Shown: positions 52,201 through 63,820, counted from the first letter of the stretch. The stretch is DNA of 64,000 nt from Terebella lapidaria (GCA_949152475.1 OX424559.1:13919809-13983808), one strand, 5' to 3'. Numbers and translations: made by a program. Notes: generated from the letters alone by a model not told the origin.

Positions 52201-54851
52201 TTTTTTTTTTTCTTTAAACGTAATTTATTTATTGAGGATATTTACACGCATATAAAATGCACAAAGGTAATCTCCTCATCCAGGACGTATCACACAAATC
52301 ATTTTAGCAAATATTTATATTCATAAAAAGCGTTCAGTTTCTGAAATGTATTGATAGAATGCATCAAATAATAATTTATTTTGTCCCAAAGAAAGTTGAT
52401 TATTTCCTTCAATAAAGCTGTCACATATGATCTTCTTTTGTTGCATGGAAAAACTTTGCAGGTTGAAATTTGTAATAACTTGTGACAGGAGGGGGCTGGA
52501 AGCGACAAGCATTCTCTGGCGGGCTGCTCGATAGGTTGGACAATCCAGGATGTAGTGTGATATGTTTTCATTTTGGAAACCACATGAGGCACATTCAGCA
52601 GAATTAATGAAATTATACTTCTTTCTATGACTGTTCAAGCCACTGAGCCCCATGCGCATACGTGCCTGATGTACTGGAGCACGACCAGTGCCATACGAAA
52701 ACAACGGATTGCTATCTGGAAATAAGGAGTGTTTTACTCTCCGCTTGAAAATGGGAAAAGTTTGAGAAGATTTCAGAGATGTATTCATTTTGTTCCAAGC
52801 ATTTGAAGCAGACAAAAAGAAAGATTTCTTAAACGAAACGGTTCGTGCTCGCGGAACTCTTAAATTCCGAGAGTTCCTCACTTCATATTGGTGTATATCA
52901 GAAACCAAGTTCGGACAGGCTTCACGGAGGTAAGGCGGAGTAAGGTTGTTCATAATTTTGTAAAACATGGAGAGCTGATAGTAAGTACGTCGTGTTTTTA
53001 GTGTGGGCCAACCCAACTCTGATAGTAGAGCAGCGTTACTGACGGAGTTGTATGCACCTGTGCATGTGATAGCCGCAGATCTTTGAATTTTTTCCAAGGC
53101 ACCCGACAAATGTTCAGGGCAGTTATTATATAACAAGTTACCATATTCTAAAATTGGGCGGATGAAAGTCGTATAAATATTTTGTTTGCATTGTCTTGGT
53201 AACATATTTGACATTCTCTTCAACATGTTCAACGATGGCCCAGCTTTGGATATTCTATCTTGGATGTGTTTTTCCCAATTCAAATTATCTGTGAATAATA
53301 CTCCAAGATGGCGATGTTCACGTACTATCTGAATTTCCTGTCCATTGAACATAATCGGGCTGTTGACAAACGATTGTCTATGTTTTGAAAAAATAATGGC
53401 TTTTGATTTTACAGCGCTGAAAGACACAGCCCACTGACTTGCCCAATTATTCAACGTTTCAAGATCAATATTAAGTTCTAGTATACTATGGTTCGGGTCC
53501 GTAATCGGCTTCATCAGACATGTGTCATCTGCATATAAAAATATGTCACTATTTATGTCAATTGTTATATCATTTATGAATATCAAAAATAGCAAAGGTC
53601 CAAGTATTGAGCCTTGAGGAACTCCTGCATCTATATCCAATAGCGGAGACTGTTGACCCTGAATGACTACCCTTTGCTTTCTATCAAGTAAGTAATTTTT
53701 TAACCAATTCAGGAGTGACGTTTCTATGCCCAGAGAATGAAGTTTGTGGATTAGTCCTGTATGCCATACTTTGTCGAATGCCTTGGAAACATCCAGAAAT
53801 ACCATACAAACGTCCACCTTGTCATCAAGATTCTGATATATTTTATGCGTTATCATTAATAACTGATTCATAGCTGAATCCAGCGGTTTGAATCCAGAAT
53901 TCCTCCAAGTCAACAAATTGTAACTGGAGCAGTAATCGTATAAACGATTAAAAATAATTCTTTCTAGAACTTTCCCGACAACTGAGAGAAGTGACACCGG
54001 TCTATAATTGCATTTATTCTGATGGTCACCCTTTTTATATATGGGTGTAATATTTGCAAGTTTCCATAACGTAGGGAATTTTCCTATTCTCAATGACTTG
54101 TTAAATAAATCGGTAAGATAAGAACTGACAGGCCCCGCTAAATTTTTCAATAACCTGGCACTTATACCGTCCGGACCGTTGGCTTTTCCCACGTCAAGAT
54201 TGGATAAAATGTGTAATACTTCTTCATTTTGGACATGTATATGATGCAACCTTGAGCGCGTCACAATTCTTAGAGGCGGCAATGCACACGGAGGTGCTTG
54301 AATGGCACATTGTTCAGCGAAATATTCGTTCAGGAGAATAGCTTTTTCCAAATTCGTGGAGTAGTCAATGTTATTATCGTGTAGCGTGGGAACTCCTGGT
54401 TTAGCTTTGCTGCCAAGCAGCTGTTTAGATATTCTCCAGTATTCTTTCTGAGATATGGGATTGTTGAGTTTATTAATCATTTTTTCATCATAAGCCTGTT
54501 TCGCGAGCACGCGTACCGTTTTCGCTCTTTTTCTTTTTTCTTTGTAAGTTTCATAATGCTGTGGATTCCCAGAGCGGCGATATCGTCTATGCCAACGATC
54601 TCTAACCGCGTCCGCATGGCGACACGCACCAGTAATATACGGTTTGTCGCGTGGTCTTATCGTGATGCACTTATATGGAATAAATTGTTTAGACGTTTCC
54701 AAAATGAAGGTAGTAAATCTGTCCGTGCACAGATCAATATCATCAGTGTCAAAAATGAAACCTCGTACTGCTTGGCGTAGACCAGGAAAATTAGCATTGG
54801 AGTAATCCCATATCTCTCTAGAGAAAGGTTTGTCTCTGTTGTATGTGAACG
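52201..54851 (-). mobile_element. 5'-truncated LINE inserted in Gypsy-B gag
   Basis: 2,651 bp flanked by CAATCGGAGCT at 52190-52200 and 54852-54862, a perfect 11-bp target duplication. An (A)11 tail on the minus strand lies at 52201-52211. It starts inside the endonuclease-RT linker (RDKPFSREIWDY) and carries a full RT: NYRPVSLLSVVGKVLERI, FLDVSKAFDKVWHTG, GVPQGSILGPLLFL, active site FLYADDTCLM, and a C-terminal CCHC motif CASCGFQNENISHYILDC. No stop in the RT frame. Jockey/CR1-like by motifs. Clearly younger than Gypsy-B itself. Confidence 0.94.
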
Positions 54852-56133
54852 CAATCGGAGCTGCCGAGGTCGTGTTAGCGGGTGCGGTCGGTGCCATTGT
54901 CGCGGAGACGGCGGGCGAAGTAGCAGCTGGTGCCGGAATGCTGTTGGGGTCGTACGCTATTGGTGCGACAGGGGCCGTTTGACTGTATTGTGGCGTCACC
55001 CATGGTATCCCGACTGAGGGTGGGATTACAGCCGGCGGTGGATATCGGTATGTCGATCCGTCTGGGCCTATACCATGGTACACTAATCCGGTTTGTGCAC
55101 CATGATAGCCGGTGTCAGCTATCACACTTGGAACGCCACCGTATCCGGGTGGTGGGTTCATATAGCCGACAGGTGGTTGGTAGTATCCGACAGCTACTCC
55201 ATTTGGAACACCGCTTGTTGCGCCAGGGTATCCGACTGGCGGTACACCATATCCGTTGGTGTTTCCGACTGATTGGGAGATCGGAGGTCCGATCATCGGC
55301 ACAACACTTTCTGCCGGAGCAGACACAACTTGATCTTGCGAAGGATCGAAGCGCGGTTGTTCTCCGGTAGTCGACGACGGTCGGTACATGGTCGGCGCGG
55401 GAGCGCGCGTGTCGGAAGTCGACGTGTCACGGTCGCAGGGTCGGCGATTTGACGTCGACGGTACTTGGCGAAGTCGCGCTTGCCGTGTGGTGGCGCGAAA
55501 TTCCGTCGTCGGGTCGCTGGGTCGTTGCGGTCGTAGAGGTGTCACGATCGGGGCATCGGTCGTCGCCGGGATGTTCTCTGTCGTTACTCTCGCCTGGCCG
55601 GGTTGTGTGTACTCTACCACCGTTGGCTCGGTCGGTATGCGCGAGTACGTCTCGGTCGCGGGGTCGTGTCGTCTCGGCGTCGTTGACGGCGCCAGTGGCC
55701 GATCTACCGAATAAGCGCTCGGCGGGACCGGTTCCGGAACATTGTCAGACTGACAAACCCACTGTCGTATCCGAGAGTCACTCGGTGGGTGTGTAACCAT
55801 TGACGTGTCTATGGTTACCGGCCGAACGTTCACTGATAACTGTTCTGGGTCGGTAGCACGATATACGCTCGCTCTTTGACGTGAGCGCGTATAGTTTCTG
55901 TCGGCAGAGTTCAATAATCTCTGGATTGTTCTGGCCGACGTTGCCGAATACGCCCTAGCGTGTGCACTCAAAATGTCACTTACTGTGTGTTGAGGTGCGA
56001 GCGGGTCTTCGTCGAGGAACTCCCGTACCAGGTCGACGGGCGGCGAAGACGATCTCAGGGTCGAATGTTCGTCCATGGAGTCGAACAGGCCGGTCGGTTG
56101 TTGTTCCTGTGACAACGGAACTGTGTTGCTCAT
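52321..56133 (-). CDS. Chimeric ORF: Gypsy Gag N-terminus fused to LINE RT
   Basis: The gag frame from ATG 56133 (MSNTVPLSQEQQ) stays open into the LINE and through its whole RT to 52321, about 1,270 codons. The Gag part is Pro/Gly/Tyr/Thr-rich (GYYQPPVGYMNPPPGYGG) with no knuckle; the join is at the target duplication. This arises from the insertion being in frame and in the same orientation. It is an unplanned fusion rather than a gene, but it would be transcribed from the Gypsy-B LTR and translated as one protein. Confidence 0.85.
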   Translation of the reverse strand: MSNTVPLSQEQQPTGLFDSMDEHSTLRSSSPPVDLVREFLDEDPLAPQHTVSDILSAHARAYSATSARTIQRLLNSADRNYTRSRQRASVYRATDPEQLSVNVRPVTIDTSMVTHPPSDSRIRQWVCQSDNVPEPVPPSAYSVDRPLAPSTTPRRHDPATETYSRIPTEPTVVEYTQPGQARVTTENIPATTDAPIVTPLRPQRPSDPTTEFRATTRQARLRQVPSTSNRRPCDRDTSTSDTRAPAPTMYRPSSTTGEQPRFDPSQDQVVSAPAESVVPMIGPPISQSVGNTNGYGVPPVGYPGATSGVPNGVAVGYYQPPVGYMNPPPGYGGVPSVIADTGYHGAQTGLVYHGIGPDGSTYRYPPPAVIPPSVGIPWVTPQYSQTAPVAPIAYDPNSIPAPAATSPAVSATMAPTAPANTTSAAPIAFTYNRDKPFSREIWDYSNANFPGLRQAVRGFIFDTDDIDLCTDRFTTFILETSKQFIPYKCITIRPRDKPYITGACRHADAVRDRWHRRYRRSGNPQHYETYKEKRKRAKTVRVLAKQAYDEKMINKLNNPISQKEYWRISKQLLGSKAKPGVPTLHDNNIDYSTNLEKAILLNEYFAEQCAIQAPPCALPPLRIVTRSRLHHIHVQNEEVLHILSNLDVGKANGPDGISARLLKNLAGPVSSYLTDLFNKSLRIGKFPTLWKLANITPIYKKGDHQNKCNYRPVSLLSVVGKVLERIIFNRLYDYCSSYNLLTWRNSGFKPLDSAMNQLLMITHKIYQNLDDKVDVCMVFLDVSKAFDKVWHTGLIHKLHSLGIETSLLNWLKNYLLDRKQRVVIQGQQSPLLDIDAGVPQGSILGPLLFLIFINDITIDINSDIFLYADDTCLMKPITDPNHSILELNIDLETLNNWASQWAVSFSAVKSKAIIFSKHRQSFVNSPIMFNGQEIQIVREHRHLGVLFTDNLNWEKHIQDRISKAGPSLNMLKRMSNMLPRQCKQNIYTTFIRPILEYGNLLYNNCPEHLSGALEKIQRSAAITCTGAYNSVSNAALLSELGWPTLKTRRTYYQLSMFYKIMNNLTPPYLREACPNLVSDIHQYEVRNSRNLRVPRARTVSFKKSFFLSASNAWNKMNTSLKSSQTFPIFKRRVKHSLFPDSNPLFSYGTGRAPVHQARMRMGLSGLNSHRKKYNFINSAECASCGFQNENISHYILDCPTYRAARQRMLVASSPLLSQVITNFNLQSFSMQQKKIICDSFIEGNNQLSLGQNKLLFDAFYQYISETERFL
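54852..56133 (-). pseudogene. gag: Gypsy-B gag, 5' part
   Basis: First in-frame ATG at 56131-56133. Low-complexity N-terminus with REFLDEDPLAPQHTVSDILS followed by a long Pro/Thr/Ser/Gly tract. An overlapping ORF (56233-55976, starting ATGGCATTGGCC) in another frame may be a leader ORF. Interrupted at 54852 by the LINE. Confidence 0.8.
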
Positions 56134-56274
56134 AACAACTGAGCGGGGGCCGGAAGGTCGGGTTGAACGTAACTTCTTCATCTGTCTGGTCGGCCGACTC
56201 ACCTCGGAACGCTCCCGGGGCCAATGCCATCACTGCCGGTAAGTCTGGGTTAGTAATCCGAGACTAGCTCAGAT

Positions 56275-56292
56275 CCTGGTCGAACGGCGCCA
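56275..56292 (-). other. Gypsy-B primer-binding site
   Basis: On the minus strand TGGCGCCGTTCGACCAGG begins one base after the 5' LTR. TGGCGCC is a common primer-site start in Gypsy and retroviral elements. I cannot name the tRNA with confidence. Confidence 0.75.
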
Positions 56293-56293
56293 A

Positions 56294-57071
56294 TGTGATA
56301 AATATCGTTCGATGGCCGATATTAGGCCGAATGTCTGAGATCGCTGTGCTAAATCACAAGGCCGGCAGTAGCAGTTCAATAGTTTATTTGGGATGATAGC
56401 CGATAATGTCTCAATCACACCACAGGGCCGCAAACACACCTACGTCCGGTGATTTCCCCAGTCGACAAGATATAGTCCTTTTCCGTTATAATTCACTGAT
56501 ATTTAGTCCACGATTATCCAATATATTCCATACGAGCATGGCCAAACTATTAACAATACTCCAATACGTCTGTGCTCATGGCGGCCATTTACTCAACTCT
56601 ATCACAACACGTCTATTCTCTGTGACCGCTTCTACTCAACTCCTAGAAAAACTGTGTGGCCGGCAACATGTGGTGAAGGTTTTCCCGCCAAATGCATGCG
56701 GTGTTGTGATTGGATAGATGTGTGGTGGTATGAGCTGATGTCACCGGGAAAGTGGGTTTCCCCGGCGCGTGTCTTGACTACTATGGTCTGTATGTGTGCA
56801 CGTGATGTGGGTGTTATGCATGTCATGTTCTATGTTTAGAAGTAGGTGCTTGTGAAGGTCAAGGCCGAAACTAACTGGGTCGATGTACCGAATGAATAGG
56901 GCCGCAAGTGCATGTGGATTGACCTGTGTATGTAACCATGACTACATGGAGTTTATGCTTGTGATCGTATAGTGTGTACTTGTCCTGTATGTAAGTCATG
57001 TAGAATGAATGTTTGTTGTGAAATATGTATGCGCGGGAGGGACGGGGGTTACAGTCGCTAAAATTACTACA
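56294..57071 (-). repeat. Gypsy-B 5' LTR
   Basis: 778 bp, about four differences from 41089-41866 by eye, which indicates a recent insertion. Confidence 0.96.
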
Positions 57072-57689
57072 AACAAAATCATATATACTAGTAGTTTAGT
57101 TTGTTGTTGATTACACATGATATTATGTTGATGTAATGTGATGAATACTATTCTTCCGGCCCTTATCAGGTCGAAACTGAACATACAGTATGATGAATGT
57201 TAAGCTAGACACACAAAAACAGTCCAACGTTTTCACAATAGTTCGGTTTATTTGGGTGACTAGGCAATGGCACGATCATGACCTCACTCACTCGTAATCC
57301 TGATATAATCCGATGGCTTTCTATAGTCTGAAATTATATTCATTGTCCATATATTCCAAAACATATTTTCTTTATCTTCTTTTTAAATTGCATAGGTGTT
57401 TCTCGTTGTAACGTTATTCTTGAAAGTGCGGGAGTGCATGTGGTCGAGTGTCTGGGATTTTACAGCCTTGTGTAGCGGATGTCGTGTATGATAGGTTGAA
57501 TGTGATGTCATGTCTGGATAGACGTGGTTTGGAAATATTCTGATTGGTGTATGTGACGAATATGATGTTGGTGGCTCCAGTGTTTACATGTGGTGCGGTG
57601 GCTGCGATTGTGCGCGGGTTGATGACGCCATGCGAGTATTGACCACGTGTTGAATCTGTGACGTGTATGTGGAATGAGAAAACATGTAA
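57072..57689. other. Intron-like spacer
   Basis: Right flank of Gypsy-B. No gene, repeat family or motif recognised apart from GT-rich stretches. Confidence 0.5.
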
Positions 57690-58378
57690 AGCCCGCTATA
57701 CACTATACGACGCAACCGCGACCTGACGGCTTCACGACGAATCGTCGTGAACCCGTCGGCAATGATGTACCGCTATGCATTACACGACGAATCGTCGCGT
57801 TTTTGAAGTTTCATTTTTACTCAATGTGTTTTTAATATTGGTTGCTGACCCATCGGGGTTCGGTCCTTTATCCCCATTCGCGAAAACAATGCACACATGA
57901 CATGTGATCTGTACATGTAAAAATTATACACTTGAACATTTTATTCAATACAATATATATATATTATTCAATACAATATATATGAAAAACTAAGCGTAAC
58001 CAGCTAAATATTTTTAGGGATGCTATTTCATTAGACATAAAACAATAACAATGGCCAAAAAAGGTTTGTCGATATTTCTAGACATTGAATCAGTTATAAC
58101 TTCGTGCACCTCGAACTTATAGGTAGCCTAAATGCCCGTTTCAACAGGCTGAAGCTCGCATGTACCACGACAAAACGTCACAAAACCGTCATACACTACA
58201 CGACGCGACCGCGACGCGACGATTAGTCGGCACCAATCAGTCTCCACGACTGAACATTTCAGTCGGGGAGACGAGTAGTCGTGAAGCGGTTTTTACTCGC
58301 CGTGAACCTGTCGTGGGTGGCTCTACATTATAAGACGGGTCGTCGCGTCGCCGTCGCGTCGTGTAGTGTATAGCGGCT
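57690..58378. mobile_element. MITE with about 34-bp terminal inverted repeats
   Basis: Left end AGCCCGCTATACACTATACG and right end, reverse complemented, AGCCGCTATACACTACACGA, continuing CGCRACCGCGAC. TAA flanks both sides (57687-57689, 58379-58381). A 3-bp TAA target site and no coding capacity fit a PIF/Harbinger-type MITE, 689 bp. A subterminal copy of the same motif lies near 58190. Confidence 0.8.
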
Positions 58379-58718
58379 TAAGGGAGGGTTTGCGGGAGCT
58401 TATTAATACAGTCAAAAATATTCTACATGTAACTTGACATTAATTACACCAAGTAAATAAACTTAATGATCTATGTCATGTTTATAAATGGCTTATATTA
58501 GGATATTTAGGCTGCTTGATGGTACATTACATGTTCGTGTAGGCCGACTGATATTACAAGTAAGGTGGAAACATTAATTGGGAAGATTGTCTTTTGTCTA
58601 CTAACTTATGATGATCACACAATTTCATCCACATTTGATTTTCATAAAATATTGATAACCCTGACACATGTATCATCATCACTCTGTCAGCTCCACTTAA
58701 TGTTTCGGACATCTGCAG

Positions 58719-58882
58719 GTGTGAGCATGAACTCCCGGGATGCTGAGGGTCACACCGCTCTGTGGCACGTCCGGTCAAGGCTGGAGGGGTGTAAGGAGTT
58801 TGACTGGTTTTGGGGGAAAAACTTGCAACAGAACCTCTCAGAAACGGAAGACCTCCTGCTGGAGTGGGGGGCGATGGTTTGA
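58719..58882 (+). CDS. Terminal ankyrin exon with stop
   Basis: Follows CAG acceptor at 58716-58718 in phase 1 like the other exons. Encodes VSMNSRDAEGHTALWHVRSR (half an ankyrin repeat, with D-x-E-GHTAL), then a Trp/Glu-rich tail ending LLLEWGAMV and TGA at 58880-58882. No donor, so this is probably the last exon. An AATAAA is present near 59226. Confidence 0.65.
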
Positions 58883-60829
58883 AAGTTTTAAATTTTCATA
58901 TCGGGAATGTTTATTCATGTATCTTGTTAAATAGCTTGCAAGTGAATTAGATTCGGCATAAACCCGACACGAGTGATAACTGTCATACCAGTTCCCCATG
59001 AGATTTGAAACATAATTGCCTTTTCAGTAAATAACGGTTTGTTTGTTAGAGCAATTGTCTGCATAACATATATATACATTTTTCTTCAAAACACTAATAC
59101 ATGTACAAGAAAACAAAACATGTGATGATTACGTTATGATTCGTCCATGTTGTGTTTCTATCTGTTGAACACATATTATAGATCTATGACAGTTTTGTAC
59201 GTAGCATATCCCTCAAACCCAAAGGTAAATAAACCCAAAAATTGTCCTCACATGTCTATATCAAGTAATTTTCAAGTGTTTATGTGTACATCAGTTACTA
59301 GAGAACAAGCAGAGATTTTCCATGGTGTGTGTGTGGATTTCTCAGTTCACCACTGGACTTTCACGCTTTGTTGACATCTTCATATGATGGACACAGCTTT
59401 TGTATTTACATTCAAAATCACGTGTGAAGCGTCTGTTTGAGTGATTAAAATTTCACAGAGGATTTTATGTAATAATGATATTTGATGTGAATATGTCCCA
59501 ATCACAGAGGTTCTCATGTTCAATAATAAATATGTGTTTTATAATGTTTCATATTGTTGTAGGGAGTCTCTTAAATATCAACATATATGTCCCTACAACT
59601 GTATACTAGAACGTCAAGTCAAACTTGAGAGACAATTTTGAGATGTGAATGAAATTTGTACATACAACTTGTTTATACAGGGAAATTATATAGCTTGATC
59701 AAATTACACGAAATTGAAAAAAAAATTCCCAGAAGATAGAGAAGCTATTTAATCTCCCCGTTAGAGAGGTCAAATGATATACCAGATCCGATATCACAAT
59801 TTGATGTCCTATCACAAATTTAAGCAAGGCCATCCCAAAATATATTTTACGTTATAGCAATTATACATGTATGCCATTGTTTGTCCCGTTTTTTGGGTCT
59901 TGTCTCCACAATAGTCTTATGTGATCAGTTAATGTTCGTGATCCCATTACATGTACCAAAATGTACTTTTGTCCATAAAACACCTTGCTAACTATGTTTA
60001 TGTTGAATTCTATATGTTCATGTTTGTATTTATATAAAAAAAAATAATATTAGTATGATAATGTCGAAACCTTCACAAACAGAACCTAACCCCTTCAGTA
60101 ACTAGCACGGACATACACGTGCCAAGCTTCGTGAACATGCCGCAACATACCCAACACCGCACCACACTTTCTACAACCCTCAACCATGCATATATCACTT
60201 GCTTAGTTCACGAATGACACCTTACCAATCATGACTCGCATAGCACCTCACGTGACGTGTCATTACCTGGTAGACGAAACACATGTGGAAAGAATTTCGA
60301 CAGGACAGCAGTCATCATGGTTTTGAGAAGATCATAAGGAAGTATAAGTTTGTGAACTGAATAGATGGAACAATTGCATAGTAAATGAGGGGATAATGTG
60401 ACCAAGAACTCATGGGATACTTCCACCGTCTACTAGAAACATAGAGCTGTAGGTAAGACTCATTGTACAGACTTGTGATTATTACCAATGGATTTTATGT
60501 GGCTGGTTTTCTACGAATTGTATATAGCTTGTGATACTCCAACAAGTAAAATTGCTGTTCTAATGACACTATTACTTGAGACAATTTTTTTGAGATACGA
60601 CTTCCCCGTGAATTAATGCAATATCTTACCACATATGTATGATAAGCACCATATTAGTAAGATTTTCACAAAAAGGGCCAATTTGGCCTAAATTTTTATG
60701 CATGTCCATAATGGGAAATAAACATAATATCATGAAGATAATAAATATCAGGTTAGAACACCTGTGACACTCCTGTTTATTGTAATGTTCATGTTGTCTT
60801 TATTGCATATTATTTTAGCGGTCTTTCAC
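58883..60829. other. 3' flank, nothing recognised
   Basis: AT-rich non-coding sequence. May include the 3' UTR of the ankyrin gene. No repeats or genes seen. Confidence 0.5.
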
Positions 60830-61640
60830 ATTTGACGCCTAAGCGCTTGTCCCTTGCTATGCGAATAGATCTAGCTCAAACTGGTGCCGTTACCAAATTT
60901 GTAACCGATATCAACTCTTTCTTCGAATAGTAATAATATGTCATTATCAGTATTTCTCGATTTGTCAAAAGCCTTTGACACAATCGATCAAAACATACTA
61001 CTCTATAAACTCAATTTATATGGGATAAGAGGCATAACCTATGACCGACAATATGTGGAATATAGGGGGGCCCGATCAACAACTCGAAACATCACGTGCG
61101 AAGTCCCGCAAGGATCAGTCCTTGGGCCGCTGTTATTCATAATATATACGAATGATTTACCAGACACCCTAACTCACACAAAATCCATATTATTCGCTGA
61201 CGATATTACATTATATACTTCAGGTAACAATTTGGATCGACTTTATACAGAAATGAATAAGGAACTCCATGTCTTAACCGATTGGTTCAAGGCAAACAAA
61301 CTGTCACTGAATATTTCGAAAACAAAATATATGCTATTTACGAATATTTCGCACCAGAAGGAACCCACTGCGCTCCGCTTATCTGGTGTTATTATTGAGT
61401 CATGTCAAAGCATGAAATTTCTCGGAATATTTATCGCTAATAAATTGAAGTGGGACTCACATATTCAATATATTTCAAAATAAGTATCGAACGGCCTGTT
61501 CGCCATTAACAAAGCTAAACAGTTCTTACGGACAGAGCTTAGTCAGCATTTACTACACTTGATATATCCACATCTCTCATATAGTATAACGATGTGGGGG
61601 GGGGGGGGGGCATACAGTATACATACTAATGAACTATAAT
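60830..61640 (+). pseudogene. LINE reverse transcriptase fragment
   Basis: From 60938: [19 protein letters not shown] (motif A), GSVLGPLLFIIYTNDLP, active site ILFADDITLYTSG and WFKANKLSLNISKTKYMLF. These are the same motifs, in the same wording, as the LINE at 12.4-15.8 kb, so the same clade. A (G)13 run at about 61598 and stops end the fragment. No endonuclease part. Confidence 0.88.
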
Positions 61641-62039
61641 AGTCCAACAAAAGAAAATAATTTGATCCATATCGGGAGTCATACTGAGCCGTTGTTCAAA
61701 AACTTGAAGCTGTTCAAGTTGATGGATATTTACAACATAAAAAACACCTTATTTTTTTCATTTGAGATTTTGGCATCCATTTCAGAAACATGAACGGTTC
61801 GGGGATAACGTTTACACATGCATAATTGGGTGGTCTCTCTTCGAGATGCTGCTTTTTAAACATGCATACATCATGAGGGACTCACTTGAGCAAGTTAAAT
61901 TTTGACAAGGACCTCAATAATTGAATACCTTACAGCGCAATGAAATGAATAACAATTACTAGTATACTGTGATCAAACGTTATACTCTTAGATCGCCATG
62001 AGTATGACATGGGAAGCACTATATCAGATTGTGAATAAA

Positions 62040-62840
62040 AACTCCACCAGTGTTAGAGGTATCACCCTTCTCTTGCAGTTTGAGGCACAATTCATCTACT
62101 CCTGGTAATATTAGCGATATGACTCATGCTATTGCGGGGTGGTACGAAATAAAGTAATATGACAGATGAGTATCTAATATTAGAGGTATTCTGTTGTGAG
62201 GTGGAAAGAAAAAACCATTATGACACATCGGACTGATATTACATGTATGGCTATTATAGGGAGGAACAGGATGGGAGGAAATGAAACATTAGATGATTTC
62301 TCTCATATTAGAGGTCTGACCAAGACTATTGCATAGAGGGGAAGAGATCAAACAGTATAAGAAGTACTTATTCAATATCAGGGTTATGAGCCATCAGTTG
62401 CAGGATGGGAAGAAACACAACATTTTGACCGGTGATTAATTTATTACTAGAGGCATATGACCCATGCTATTGCATATGCGGGAAAAATGAAACAGCATGA
62501 AAGATCATTCATATAATATTAGAGGTATGCCTCATATAATTGCGGGATGGGAAGAATTGAGACATTATGACTATTGATTCATCTAATGTTAGAGGTAAGA
62601 TCCGTGTTATTGCAATACGGGAAGAAATGAATATCATGATGGATGATTCGTCTAATACTAGAGGTATGATTCATGCTATTTCGCATGGGAGAAAATGAAC
62701 ATTATGATGGATGATTCGTCTAATATTAGAAGTATGACCCATGCTATTTCGCATGGGAGGAAATGAACATTATGATTGATGATTCGTCTAATATTAGAAG
62801 TATGACCCATGTTATTTCGCATGGGAAGAAATGATTATCA
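62040..62840. repeat. 68-bp tandem array, about 11-12 copies
   Basis: GATTCGTCTAAT recurs at 62645, 62713 and 62781, exactly 68 bp apart. Less exact units extend leftwards (62576 and further) to about 62040. Unit: a TCTAATATTAGA palindrome, ATGACCCATGCTATT and GGGAGGAAATGA. The rightmost copies are nearly identical, the left ones diverged. Confidence 0.88.
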
Positions 62841-63387
62841 TTGTGACGTATAGTGTGGTATGGCTTGTTGTTTTTGTCTTTCCAAAAACGTTGCTTCTTG
62901 ATCGTATAGACTTTAGTAACTCCAACTCGTTGTGATTCGAGAGCCGTCACTAAAAGGTGCTTATTATATGCTTCATCACTCAGTAGCTCACCGGCTTCAT
63001 TCAGGCAAGAACAAACTCAGACGTAAATAAATGAAGATTTATCAACATCTCATCATCAATGACATTGTCGGTCACCAACGTGACGTACAGATATGACGTT
63101 CAGACATGGAGCACTGTATGATCACGTCTAAAAATAATAGTGCACGAGGGCACAACTAAAAAGAGTTCTTCGCCGAAGGCTTCTCTCTGTCCCGTCCCGT
63201 TGAAGTTTTCCCGTCCCGTTTAGTTGAATGGTTCTCCAGGTGGTTAGTCGAAATTCCCGTTGACTCAAAAACCCTGGAGAAGGAGTCGTCCGCACGGAGG
63301 TCGTCGAGTCCCTTGGTAGTGGCGGTGACAATCTCCCCACGGTCTATGTCGCTGTTGCAGTGCTCTCAGAGCGGCCGTCCGCTCTCC

Positions 63388-63630
63388 CTTATATAACCAG
63401 GGTAGCTGCGCGCGCATCCGCGTCCGCGAACGTCTCTTCCGTACTCTTCACCATGTGGAGAAGGCTGCATGAAGGGTCCTCTTCCGCAAACGGTACTTCC
63501 GCGAACGATGCTTCCGCGAACGTGCTTCCGCAAACGGTACCTCCGCAAGTGGTGCCTCCGCGAACGGTTCTTCCGCGAATGGTTCTTCCATGAACGGTGC
63601 CTCCGCCAGTAGTTTTCAGGGGTCACGTGA
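63388..63630 (-). promoter_or_regulatory. Promoter elements of the third LTR
   Basis: TCACGTGA at 63623-63630 (palindromic E-box, as in Gypsy-A) and TATATAAG on the minus strand at 63388-63395. The two are separated by the 15-bp minisatellite. Confidence 0.55.
63481..63613. repeat. 15-bp minisatellite
   Basis: About nine units of CTTCCGCGAACGGTT with substitutions, lying between E-box and TATA of the third LTR. Open frames through it are low-complexity and not real genes. Confidence 0.9.
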
Positions 63631-63820
63631 TCGTTCCTAACGAATGGTTTGCGTGGGCGGTTGTATGGTTTTTGTTACAACTCCACCCTTTCTGGAGATC
63701 AACGTCCCCATTGATCCTTTCTCTGTCTTCTCACGCTCTTCTTCCTCCTTCTTCTTCTCTTCCTTTCTTGATATGTCCCTCTCTTCTCTTTCTCTGCGTC
63801 CGGGGCCCTCTCCTTCCACC

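Larger units (their letters stand above)
41089..57071 (-). mobile_element. Gypsy-B: long, nearly intact Ty3/Gypsy element
   Basis: 15,983 bp. LTRs 41089-41866 and 56294-57071 are both 778 bp, begin TGTGATAA and end ACTACA on the plus strand, and differ at about four positions by eye. AACA flanks both sides (41085-41088 and 57072-57075). Minus-strand order: 5' LTR, primer-binding site, gag, zinc knuckle, pol (protease, RT, RNase H, integrase), RS-rich tail, 1.4-kb spacer, zinc-finger/coiled-coil accessory ORF, 3' LTR. A 2.65-kb LINE sits in gag. Without it the element would be about 13.3 kb, far longer than usual Gypsy elements (5-8 kb). Inserted in an ankyrin-gene intron, antisense to the gene. 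Confidence 0.95.
63000..63679 (-). repeat. LTR of a third Gypsy-like element (distal end undetermined)
   Basis: On the minus strand a purine tract AGAAAGGGTGGAG is followed by TTGTAACAAAAACC, similar to the Gypsy-A boundary AAGGAAGGGGGAG-TGTAAC. Downstream come an E-box, a minisatellite and a TATA box, in the order of U3. The other LTR end near 63000 could not be fixed. Confidence 0.6.

Noticed and set aside
63360..63626. Frames in the 15-bp minisatellite
   Set aside because: Low-complexity translations of a repeat inside an LTR promoter.
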